Shown: piece by piece, positions 34,612 to 42,348 of the stretch
Numbering within the stretch: the stretch's first letter is position 1
How the letters are laid out: every line of letters starts with the position of its first letter
NCBI GenBank assembly: GCA_017523925.1
Contig: JAFWVQ010000026.1
Span: 1-64,000, forward strand
Direction: 5' to 3'
DNA from: Clostridia bacterium
GTDB taxonomy: Bacteria; Bacillota; Clostridia; Christensenellales; CAG-138
DNA length: 64,000 nucleotides
Notes under the pieces: model-generated
Databases searched by the model: none
The model's input: the letters and a program-made list of their open reading frames with translations, nothing else
Told to the model about the DNA's origin: nothing
Made by a program: the position numbers and the translations under genes

Positions 34612-35040
34612 CTACTCCGCGCGAATAAGACGCATGAGCGGGAGCTCGATGGCGCCGTCGACCTCTTCGATCTCGACCCATGAGCTCACGGGCTCGCCCA
34701 ATACTTCGCCGGATATGCCGGTATCGTACATAAGCTTGCCGTCCTCGAGCTTCCATTCCTGCGTTTCGCCGGTCGTGAACCTATCCTCGCCGTAAAGCTC
34801 GATCTGGCCCGCTGCAACGGCCTGCTCTATCTCCTCGCGGCTGACGCCCTCGGGCAGCTTCATCGCGGTGATCACGCGGCCGTCCGGCTCGAAGACGTAG
34901 AGCGCATTGAGGAGCATGATGGAATCCTTATCCTGCTCGGCCTTCGCCTCTTCAAGCAGCGTTTCGGCGGGAGCCCATTCCAAGCCGTTCTCCCCCATTC
35001 TGCGCATCGCGCAAACGCGCCATTTGCCGATAATATCCAT
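34612..35040 (-). CDS. Uncharacterised cytoplasmic protein
   Basis: A 142-residue acidic protein without signal peptide or membrane helix. The start MDIIGKWRV and the end pattern EWKLEDGKLMYDTGISGEV suggest a small beta-barrel of the lipocalin-like type that opens with a G-x-W motif, but the match is loose. The ATG follows AGGAGAGG within a purine-rich leader. Stop is TAG. The DUF6935-like gene at 35124 lies 83 bases upstream on the same strand. Confidence 0.7.
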   Translation of the reverse strand: MDIIGKWRVCAMRRMGENGLEWAPAETLLEEAKAEQDKDSIMLLNALYVFEPDGRVITAMKLPEGVSREEIEQAVAAGQIELYGEDRFTTGETQEWKLEDGKLMYDTGISGEVLGEPVSSWVEIEEVDGAIELPLMRLIRAE

Positions 35041-35123
35041 ACTTTTCCTCTCCTTCTCTCTTCTTTTCTCTCGTTATCTCTCGCAATCGGCCCTGCGGCA
35101 GCTAAAGTAAAGCCTTTCGAAGC

Positions 35124-35687
35124 TTATGCCCAGGGGTTGCTGCTCTCGGGAGCCCTTATACCCGCAAGGATGTACTGCTCCCAGAGATACCATTTGCCGT
35201 CCTTTGCGAGGCGAACGTCCACGTAGCGCGGGCTGTCCGCACCGCCGGACTCGAGCCAGAGCCTCAGCATATTCTCCTGGATCTGCGAATGCGGATTGGT
35301 GAAGGGGCTGACGGTGTACGGTTCGGAGGGGATATAGTCGTTTTTATAGGTGGAGCCCTTGAAATAGGAGCGCGGCACGTAGTCCGAATCGCGGAAGCGG
35401 TCGGCTATGAACTGCTTATCCATTCCGCTCAGGGGGCGGGGTCCGCGCAGATAATCGAGCATTCTCATCGAAAGCTCCTTATCCTTTGGGTAGAAGCAGA
35501 ACGCGAGCACGGTCAGCGCCGCAGTGTCGAACGGGTCGCTCAGCGCCGCCTGGGGAAGCGCGATGAACTCCTCATAAGTGTCCGGAAGGGTCGGAAAAAC
35601 GACGTCGACCTTCTTATTGCCGAGTTCGCTTGCCGCCTTGTTCACAGCGGCGTTCACCTTGTTCTTAAGATCGTCAAAAAGTCCCAT
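35124..35687 (-). CDS. Uncharacterised protein, DUF6935-like
   Basis: A 187-residue soluble protein. The N-terminus is an amphipathic Lys/Ala-rich helix (MGLFDDLKNKVNAAVNKAA). The rest is a compact domain with FPTLPDTYEEFIALPQAAL, AFCFYPKDKELSMRMLDYL and GKWYLWEQYILAGIRAPES. Similar proteins of unknown function occur in gut Clostridia; I recall the name DUF6935, without being able to check. The ATG follows AAGGAGG. Likely cotranscribed with 34612. Confidence 0.75.
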   Translation of the reverse strand: MGLFDDLKNKVNAAVNKAASELGNKKVDVVFPTLPDTYEEFIALPQAALSDPFDTAALTVLAFCFYPKDKELSMRMLDYLRGPRPLSGMDKQFIADRFRDSDYVPRSYFKGSTYKNDYIPSEPYTVSPFTNPHSQIQENMLRLWLESGGADSPRYVDVRLAKDGKWYLWEQYILAGIRAPESSNPWA

Positions 35688-35793
35688 TACAGTTTCCTCC
35701 TTCGATTATTTGTAGTGTGGTTTGGTGATATAGCGTTCGATAAAGCCTGTTCGGCTTTAAAAACCTTGATCGTGCGGCAGCGTGGATACGCCG

Positions 35794-37767
35794 TCAGCCG
35801 CTGAAAACGATGCCGTCGAAAAGCTCGATGATATCCGTCCCGTCGACGGTCCGATCCTCGGAAACGTAGGCTCGCACGATCCTGCCGTCCTTCAGCTGAA
35901 GGTCCGCGAAGCTCTTGTCGTCCGTCCTGATGAGCCGCAGCGACATGCCGGTTTCAAGCGCGACGGTCCCGACCTCGACGTCCCCGTTTTCAGCCGCAAG
36001 ATGCAGCTCGAGCGGAGCAAGCAGCGTCAGCTCCACTTCACTGTCGATGGTATAGAAGGCTTCGTCGGAATGCGGCATGCCGTCGCTTCCGATATTGCAA
36101 CGCTTATGCCCGTCCGCACTGCTCAAGAGCGAGGTGCGGCGGGAAAGCTCGAAGCTGCTCGGGTCGATCATCGGCTGCTCCGCAGGAAGGTCCATGTCCT
36201 CCCGATATATGCGCTTCCACGAGGAGTGGAATTCGCCTATGCGCCTGATATTTGCGCCGTCGAGCTCATACACCGCGAGGAAGCAGTAATAGTTGATGCC
36301 GGTCAGCTTCAGATAGAGGTAGTCCTTATCGTTTGCACGCACGTACAGCGGCTCGACGCCGAAGATATCCTCAACGTCTTCCGTATAGCGGCTGTCGTTT
36401 AAAACGATCTCCAGCCGCTCTACGTCGCCGTATTCGTTTGCATCGACGTTCACGGCGAGGGTGCCGCGTTCTCCGCCGAAGAGCTGATCGAGCTCCATAC
36501 CGCAGGCGAACGCGGCTGTGTAGCTCTCATGCGTGGGAAGGTATTGATCCTTGATAAGCTCGGTGTACTCATTGAGCGGCAGGAATACGCGGTAATACCC
36601 GTCCTCCCCCGCTTCGCCCTCGATACCGAGAGCGAGAGCTGCAACGCGGATGCCGAGGCCGGTTGAGCCGAGCGTCCAGACCAGTTTGTCGGTAGGCTTG
36701 CTTATCAGGCCAAGCAGGTCGATATCCTCGTCGATCGGCAGCTCACCGTATCGCTTTTCAAGCTCCGAGAAGATCTGCGCGGGCAGCGCGGAGGGATCCT
36801 CGAGCACGTCGGACAGCATGAGCTGCTCGCCCGTCTGCGGGTCGAAGTTTTCGCCGGAATAGGTAATATGCCTGTTTCCGGTTTCGTCTTTGACTGTTTT
36901 CCGATAGAGGATGCTGAGCAGATTATCATCCGCACGCCGGATATAGCCCCTGTTTTCAAGGCCGATGCCTGTATTCTGATCGGGATGGGCCGCGAAATAA
37001 GCCTCGGCCTCGGATACGAGCGAAGCATACTCTTTTTCGCAGGCTTCGCGCTGACGGCGCTGCGCCGCGGAGAGAGTGATGTTCAAAAGCGCATAGCGCT
37101 CCGCACACTCCTCGCTGAGAACGACGCCTGAGTATTCAAAGGCGGCGTGCCAGCCGTCGACTTGCTCGCCGTATATGTGTTCGCTTTCATTGAGAACGTT
37201 CAGCGTAAGATAATCGGAGCGCTTGCCCTCGCCGTGCTCGTCCGAATGGATATAGGCATCGAGCAGCTTGACCGATCCGTCCGCATGGCGCAGCGTGAGC
37301 TCCGCTTCATGCTCGTTTCCGCTTATGACGATGTTGTCGCCATCGAGCAGAACGAGCTCGAAAAAGTCGTAATTCACGCCGTTTTCGTCGATGGTGCCGA
37401 TATCGTACAGCTCGCCCGGAACGCCCGCAAAGCTTGAGAACGCAAGCTCGATATCGCTTCCGCTCCGCCAATCGTTCAGCACGGCTTCGCCCCATTCGGC
37501 CCGCTCGGACGGGCTGATGAACAGGCCGAGGATCGTGCTCGGCAGCTCGCTGCGAAGAAGGATGCGGGGCCCGTCTATCGCGGGATCGCCCGAGGCGGAG
37601 GGATCGACCGTCGGTGCGGTCGAAGCGCCGGGCTGATCGGTTTGCGGAGGCTTGGTGAAGGGCGTGGGAACGTTTGCCCCGCCGACGCACGCGGCAAGCG
37701 CGAGAAGCGCCGCTGCCAAAAGCAGCGCGGCAAAGCGTTTTATGGAGCTGAATGAAGAATTCTTCAT
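35794..37767 (-). CDS. Large lipoprotein with shared N-terminal domain and DUF3298/RsiV-like region
   Basis: A 657-residue lipoprotein (lipobox ALAAC at about 23-27) with a Pro/Thr/Ser linker to about residue 65. Residues of about 75-175 hold a domain also present in the protein at 38379-38813; both have the pattern GxIDENGxNYDxxxVVLxxGDxIxxSG. Residues of about 280-420 (HITYSGENFDPQTGEQLMLS, DVLEDPSALPAQIFSELEKR) resemble the DUF3298/RsiV fold. The C-terminal 230 residues were not recognised. No clear ribosome binding site precedes the ATG; 42 bases separate it from the upstream lipoprotein gene, so it is probably in the same operon. Function is unknown. Confidence 0.75.
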   Translation of the reverse strand: MKNSSFSSIKRFAALLLAAALLALAACVGGANVPTPFTKPPQTDQPGASTAPTVDPSASGDPAIDGPRILLRSELPSTILGLFISPSERAEWGEAVLNDWRSGSDIELAFSSFAGVPGELYDIGTIDENGVNYDFFELVLLDGDNIVISGNEHEAELTLRHADGSVKLLDAYIHSDEHGEGKRSDYLTLNVLNESEHIYGEQVDGWHAAFEYSGVVLSEECAERYALLNITLSAAQRRQREACEKEYASLVSEAEAYFAAHPDQNTGIGLENRGYIRRADDNLLSILYRKTVKDETGNRHITYSGENFDPQTGEQLMLSDVLEDPSALPAQIFSELEKRYGELPIDEDIDLLGLISKPTDKLVWTLGSTGLGIRVAALALGIEGEAGEDGYYRVFLPLNEYTELIKDQYLPTHESYTAAFACGMELDQLFGGERGTLAVNVDANEYGDVERLEIVLNDSRYTEDVEDIFGVEPLYVRANDKDYLYLKLTGINYYCFLAVYELDGANIRRIGEFHSSWKRIYREDMDLPAEQPMIDPSSFELSRRTSLLSSADGHKRCNIGSDGMPHSDEAFYTIDSEVELTLLAPLELHLAAENGDVEVGTVALETGMSLRLIRTDDKSFADLQLKDGRIVRAYVSEDRTVDGTDIIELFDGIVFSG

Positions 37768-37809
37768 AGCATTATCATCAGTATCGGATCATGTGCGATC
37801 CGGCGCAGT

Positions 37810-38325
37810 TCAAACGGAGACCTTGATCGAGCCGAGCACGACAAGCGCTTCATTGGAATCGCAGGCGAATCTCGAGCCCGAAACCATCACGACCTTGCCG
37901 TCAACTGTGCCGTACACGGCGAAATTATCGACGAGGCCGGCGTACTTGAACTTAACGCCCTTCCACTCCACGTCGCCCGCCTTGAAGCTGACATCCTCGC
38001 CGGAATTCAGCTCCTTTTGGGTCTTGATGCTCGCCTCGGCCGATTCCGCAGTGGTTATCGAGATGAGGAAATAGCTGAGCTGATCGCTCTTTTTCTGAAC
38101 GTAGACCGTGTCGGGATCGGAGGAATCGAGCGCACTGCCCACAAGGTCCATCCCGTCCGGAACGAAGACCGTTATCCTGTTCCACTTGCCCTGCTGACCC
38201 GCGACCTGCGGCGGCGCAGTCTCCCCGCCGTTTTCATTGCCGCAGGAGCATGCGATCATAAGAAAGAGAAGCATGAGGGCGCAAAGAGAGAGCGCCAAGG
38301 CTTTGATAAAGTAGGTTTTTTTCAC
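37810..38325 (-). CDS. Small lipoprotein of unknown function
   Basis: A 171-residue lipoprotein. The signal ends in LFLMIACSCG, lipobox at about residues 23-28. The mature part is a small mixed alpha/beta domain (WNRITVFVPDGMDLVG, DTVYVQKKSDQLSYFLISI, FAVYGTVDGKVVMVSGS) that looks like a PsbP/MOG1-type fold, a guess from pattern only. The start is GTG at 38323-38325 with GGAGGT seven bases upstream. It is the middle gene of a three-lipoprotein operon (38379, 37810, 35794). Confidence 0.75.
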   Translation of the reverse strand: MKKTYFIKALALSLCALMLLFLMIACSCGNENGGETAPPQVAGQQGKWNRITVFVPDGMDLVGSALDSSDPDTVYVQKKSDQLSYFLISITTAESAEASIKTQKELNSGEDVSFKAGDVEWKGVKFKYAGLVDNFAVYGTVDGKVVMVSGSRFACDSNEALVVLGSIKVSV

Positions 38326-38378
38326 TCTAATACCTCCGAATTACTTTGCATTTGATCGGGGCTGCCGCAGCATGCGGA

Positions 38379-38813
38379 TCAATCCCCGTTTTTGCGGATA
38401 TGCGCAGAGAGTACAGTGCTCGTGCCGTCCGAATGGGTGATGGTGAAATGAGCTTCGCTCTCGTCTCCCGAAAGCGTTATCAGATCGCCCTCTATAAGCA
38501 CAACGTCGTAGATATCGTAGTTCATGCCGTTTTCATCTATCGCGCCGACGTCGAATCGCTTTCCGCTTGCACTGTCCAGCCTTGAGAAGGCGATGCCCGT
38601 CTCAGCGCCGCTGACAACGTTTACGGCGGTCGGCTTATCGCTCCACGAATCGTCGTCCGCACGGCTGAAATAGATATTTACCGGAACCTTCAGCTCGTTT
38701 TTGAAGCTGATGTCGTTTGAAACGGGCTCACACGCGGCAAGCACCGCAAGAGCCGCTGCGGCAAGCAGCACGGCAAGGATTCGCTTGTACTGTTTTTTCG
38801 GCGGATCGAACAT
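38379..38813 (-). CDS. Lipoprotein sharing a domain with the 657-residue neighbour
   Basis: A 144-residue lipoprotein (signal MFDPPKKQYKRILAVLLAAA, lipobox VLAAC). The mature part contains the domain seen at residues 75-175 of the protein at 35794-37767. Compare FDVGAIDENGMNYDIYDVVL here with YDIGTIDENGVNYDFFELVL there. The start at 38811-38813 follows GGGAGG; the reading from 38909 would begin upstream of the promoter at 38898-38926. First gene of the operon. Function is unknown. Confidence 0.75.
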   Translation of the reverse strand: MFDPPKKQYKRILAVLLAAAALAVLAACEPVSNDISFKNELKVPVNIYFSRADDDSWSDKPTAVNVVSGAETGIAFSRLDSASGKRFDVGAIDENGMNYDIYDVVLIEGDLITLSGDESEAHFTITHSDGTSTVLSAHIRKNGD

Positions 38814-38897
38814 CACTGCCTCCCTATCGCGGTCTTTCCTTTTTGTAAGCATATGCGGAGCGCTCGGAGCGATGCTTCGGACGCCGCTTGCATATAT

Positions 38898-38926
38898 ATT
38901 ATACTTCACTTGAAGCGATTTGGCAA
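38898..38926 (-). promoter_or_regulatory. Promoter of the three-lipoprotein operon
   Basis: Minus-strand TTGCCA (38921-38926), 17-base spacer, TATAAT (38898-38903). It lies 12 bases past the terminator of the upstream operon. Confidence 0.75.
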
Positions 38927-38936
38927 CAGCATTACC

Positions 38937-38960
38937 AAAAAAGCGCGCAATCCTGCGCGC
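38937..38960 (-). terminator. Terminator of the nadE-dnaX-hisS-rseC-like operon
   Basis: GCGCGCA (38943-38949), loop ATCC, TGCGCGC (38954-38960); six T follow on the minus strand. Confidence 0.8.
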
Positions 38961-38968
38961 CGAGCGAT

Positions 38969-39382
38969 TCAGCCGTCGTTTGAAATGCGCTTCATCTCGG
39001 GCTTGAAGCAGTTTTTCTTATTAAAATGCTTATCCATAAGCTTGATCAACACTAAGGATACGGCCGCTGCGCCGATGCCGATGAGCGCGGAAGCAAGATC
39101 GCTTATCCTGCTTCCCACAAGAACGCCTGCAAGAAGCGCCGCGAGCGGTATGCCATACAGGATGAGGCTCGCCTTGAAAACGCCGCCGGGATGCAGCTCG
39201 ATCACGACCCTGTCCCCCGCCTTGGCGCCGAGCGTGTTTTCAAGCTCGATCAGCGCGTTTCCGTCGCCGAACGAAGCGCAGGCATGGCAGTCGCCGCAAG
39301 CCTTGGAGCGCTTGAAAGCGACCTTTGCCATGCCTTGGTTTGTTTCGGTTACTGTGCCGACGGCACTGAGGGGCTCGTTCAT
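38969..39382 (-). CDS. RseC/MucC-type SoxR-reducing system family protein
   Basis: A 137-residue protein of the RseC/MucC family. A Cys-containing N-terminal domain (KACGDCHACASFGDGNALIE) lies before two membrane helices (LILYGIPLAALLAGVLVG, ALIGIGAAAVSLVLIKL). In enterobacteria RseC works with the Rnf/Rsx electron-transfer complex to reduce SoxR. In Clostridia the role is undefined, and no rnf genes lie nearby. The ATG follows GAGGA. It is 55 bases downstream of hisS and appears to be the last gene of that operon. Confidence 0.85.
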   Translation of the reverse strand: MNEPLSAVGTVTETNQGMAKVAFKRSKACGDCHACASFGDGNALIELENTLGAKAGDRVVIELHPGGVFKASLILYGIPLAALLAGVLVGSRISDLASALIGIGAAAVSLVLIKLMDKHFNKKNCFKPEMKRISNDG

Positions 39383-39437
39383 CTATTCCTCACTTTGATC
39401 GGCGGGCAGCAAGAGTATGATCCGCCTATGCGATTCG

Positions 39438-40694
39438 TCAATCTCCGAAGAACTCGACGATATCATCGAGCTGCACCATTGTCTCGATGCCGTCCATCAT
39501 GTTCTTGATGTTCGCCGAGCCATCGTTGAGCTCGTCGTCGCCGAGAACGACGGCGTACTGTGCGCCGAGCTTGTTTGCATATTTGAACTGCGCCTTGATG
39601 CTCCTGTCCATATGGTCGAATTCGGCCGGAACGCCCTTCTCCCTGAGCTGCTGAGCGAGGCTGAACGCAAGCAGGCGCGGCTTTTCGCCGGTCGCCGCGA
39701 AATAGACCTTTACGCGCGGGGGCTCGGGGAAGATCGCCCTGGAATTCTCCATGACGAGCAGCAGCCTCTCGAGGCCGAGACCGAAGCCGACCGCCGGAAG
39801 GGGCTGACCGCCGAGCTCCTCTACGAGATCATTGTATCTGCCGCCGCCGCAAACGGTGCCCTGAGCGCCGATATTATTTGAAACGATCTCGAACACGGGG
39901 CCGGTGTAGTAGTCCAGACCGCGAACGATGTCGGTATCGATCGTGTATTTAACGCCACAGGCATCGAGATCGCGCTTGAGCCCTTCGAAGTGGGTGCTGC
40001 AATCCTCGCAGAGGAAGTCGATCGTGCGCGGAGCGCCCTTGCAGATGCTTTTGCACTTCTCCTCCTTGCAGTCGATGATGCGCATGGGGTTGCGCTCAAA
40101 CCTCGACTTGCAGGTGGGGCACATATCGTCGATATGCGAGGCGAGGTATTCGCGCAGCGCGTTGTTGTAGTCCTTGCGGCATTTGCTGCAGCCGATGGAG
40201 TTTATCCGGAGCTCGAGCTCGGTGAGGCCGAGCGTTTTAAGAAGCTCGAGCGCAAGCAGCATTATCTCGGCGTCCGCCTCATGCGAGGGCGAGCCGAAGA
40301 GCTCCACGCCGAACTGGTGATGCTCCCTGAGCCTGCCCGACTGCGGCTTTTCGTAGCGGAAAACGGGCGAATTGAGGTAGAACATCTTCTGGGGCATGGG
40401 CTCGTTGAAGAGGCGGTTTTCAAGGAAGGCGCGCACGACGCCGGCCGTGCCCTCGGGCTTGAGGGTTATGGAGCGGTCGCCCTTATCCTTGAAGGTGTAC
40501 ATCTCCTTCTGAACTATGTCCGTCGTGTCGCCTACGCCGCGCAAAAACAGCTCGGTATGCTCGATGACGGGCGTCCTTATCTCGCTTATGCCGTAAAGAC
40601 GGCAAAGCTCCCTGATCGTTGATTCGACGTACTGCCATTTATAACTCTCCTGCGGCAGAACGTCCTTCGTGCCTTTCGGTGCCTGTATCTGCAT
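39438..40694 (-). CDS. hisS: Histidine-tRNA ligase
   Basis: A 418-residue class II synthetase that charges tRNA-His. It shows the N-terminal QAPKGTKDVLP, motif 2 (PVFRYEKPQSGR), the histidine motifs RGLDYYTGPVFE and GGGRYNDLVEELGG, motif 3 (GFGLGLERLLL) and an anticodon-binding domain from about residue 325. A Cys-rich insert at about 170-240 (CSKCRKDYNN, CPTCKSRFERNP, CKEEKCKSICKG, FLCEDC) is typical of Firmicutes enzymes. It begins two bases after the dnaX stop, with its ribosome binding site in the dnaX end. Confidence 0.96.
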   Translation of the reverse strand: MQIQAPKGTKDVLPQESYKWQYVESTIRELCRLYGISEIRTPVIEHTELFLRGVGDTTDIVQKEMYTFKDKGDRSITLKPEGTAGVVRAFLENRLFNEPMPQKMFYLNSPVFRYEKPQSGRLREHHQFGVELFGSPSHEADAEIMLLALELLKTLGLTELELRINSIGCSKCRKDYNNALREYLASHIDDMCPTCKSRFERNPMRIIDCKEEKCKSICKGAPRTIDFLCEDCSTHFEGLKRDLDACGVKYTIDTDIVRGLDYYTGPVFEIVSNNIGAQGTVCGGGRYNDLVEELGGQPLPAVGFGLGLERLLLVMENSRAIFPEPPRVKVYFAATGEKPRLLAFSLAQQLREKGVPAEFDHMDRSIKAQFKYANKLGAQYAVVLGDDELNDGSANIKNMMDGIETMVQLDDIVEFFGD

Positions 40695-40696
40695 AC

Positions 40697-42310
40697 TTAT
40701 TCCTCCTCTGTTATCTTTACTCCGAACAGCTCTGCGGGAAGCTCCGGGTTGACGGTCACGCTGCCGTCCCTGAAGACGATCTCCACGCTGTATGGTGCTA
40801 TGCTCATTGCCGCCGTGCTTTGAACCTTCGGCTTCATCGCCGGCGCCATTATCGTATTATATGCCAAAACCTTGCCTTTGTCAAAACAAATATAGAGCGT
40901 TTCGCTGTCGCACCAGTGCGCGGCCGAAGCGCTGAGCTGCACGCCGAAGAAAATATCGTTCTTCATCGCGGTGGCAATGAAGCGGTCGTAGAGCTCGTTC
41001 GCCTTTTGAGAGGCAGCCGGGATCTCGTAATCATTCGGCACGACCGGCGGCACTGGCTCGCCCTTTTCGGCAGTCTCGAGCCGAGCTTCGCCATCGCTCG
41101 CAGGCTCGGTCTTTTCAGATGTTTCGGCAGTTTTAGCAGGCGCGGAAGCGAAAACGAAGCTTCCGTCCTTGAGCTTCTGTTCAAGGCTCTCGAGCCTGTC
41201 CGTTAGCTCGATCGCCGCTGCGCTCTCCTCGGGATGGCAAACGGCAAGCAGCGTGCTTTCGAGCAGCACGCGCGGCATTATTGCGAATTTGAGCTCCTGC
41301 TGAAGCTTCATCAGCGCGGACAGCGTGCGCTCCAGCCTTGCTTTGCCCGTCGTTTCCGCCTGAAGGATGTAGCGCTGCATCATCTCCTTGGTGCAGTCTA
41401 TCATGCTTGAGCAATCGCCAAGCACCTTTGCAAACAGCAGCGAGCGGAAATGCGTTGAAACGTCCTGGATGAAAACGCCGAGATCGCGCCCGCCCGATAC
41501 CACGCGGTCTATGCCGAGCATAAGCCGGGCCGCCTCGCCGTTTATGACCGAATCAGCAAATTCAAACAGAAAATCCGAATTTACGCTCCCGAGCACTGAT
41601 AGCGCATCCGCCTCGGTGATATGCTCCCCGCAGAGCGAGAGGCATTGATCGGCGATGCTGAGGCAATCGCGCATACCGCCCTCGGCGGCGCGGGCGATCG
41701 CCATGAGCGCGCCGTCCTCGATCTCGGCACCGGCGTCCTTCAATATCTTTCGCGTGGTATTAGCGAGATTTTCAACGGAAAGCCGTTTGAACTCATACCT
41801 TTGGCAGCGCGAGAGTATCGTTGCCGCAAGCGCCTGCGGCTCGGTGGTGGCAAGTATGAAAACCACGTGCTCCGGCGGCTCCTCAAGGGTTTTCAGAAGC
41901 GCGTTTTCGGCGCTTCGCGAGAGCATGTGCGCCTCGTCGATTATGTATATCTTGGTTTTAAGGTTTATTGGGGCGAACTCCGCCTTTTCGATTATCGATC
42001 GCATCTGATCCACGCCCGAATTGGACGCGGCGTCCATCTCGATAACGTCGATGCTTTCGGAAAGGTTTTTGAGGCAGACTTCGCACTTCATGCAGGGCTC
42101 GCCGTCCTGCGGGTCGAGGCAGTTTATCGCGCGCGCCAAGATGCGGGCGGTGCTGGTTTTGCCCGTTCCGCGCGAACCGCTGAAAAGATAGGCGTGCGCG
42201 AATCTTCCCGAGCGTATCTGATTCTTGAGGACCTCGGTAATATGCTCCTGCCCGACCACCTCGCCGAAGCGGGAGGGGCGATATTTTCTGTAGAGCGCGT
42301 TGTATGACAT
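40697..42310 (-). CDS. dnaX: DNA polymerase III subunit gamma/tau
   Basis: A 537-residue clamp-loader ATPase. It shows YRKYRPSRFGEVVGQEHI, Walker A GSRGTGKTS, the zinc-binding cysteines of CLDPQDGEPCMKCEVC, Walker B IYIIDEAHML, sensor 1 ILATTEPQAL and the SRC motif in ILSRCQRYEF. A collar domain follows at about 230-360, then an Ala/Glu-rich linker and a tau-like C-terminal domain. The ribosome binding site is weak. It overlaps no neighbour but lies 38 bases after nadE and two before hisS; the common partners yaaK and recR are absent here. Confidence 0.95.
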   Translation of the reverse strand: MSYNALYRKYRPSRFGEVVGQEHITEVLKNQIRSGRFAHAYLFSGSRGTGKTSTARILARAINCLDPQDGEPCMKCEVCLKNLSESIDVIEMDAASNSGVDQMRSIIEKAEFAPINLKTKIYIIDEAHMLSRSAENALLKTLEEPPEHVVFILATTEPQALAATILSRCQRYEFKRLSVENLANTTRKILKDAGAEIEDGALMAIARAAEGGMRDCLSIADQCLSLCGEHITEADALSVLGSVNSDFLFEFADSVINGEAARLMLGIDRVVSGGRDLGVFIQDVSTHFRSLLFAKVLGDCSSMIDCTKEMMQRYILQAETTGKARLERTLSALMKLQQELKFAIMPRVLLESTLLAVCHPEESAAAIELTDRLESLEQKLKDGSFVFASAPAKTAETSEKTEPASDGEARLETAEKGEPVPPVVPNDYEIPAASQKANELYDRFIATAMKNDIFFGVQLSASAAHWCDSETLYICFDKGKVLAYNTIMAPAMKPKVQSTAAMSIAPYSVEIVFRDGSVTVNPELPAELFGVKITEEE

Positions 42311-42348
42311 AGGTTAAGCTTTCGATCCCTTGCCCTTTCAGTAATTAG

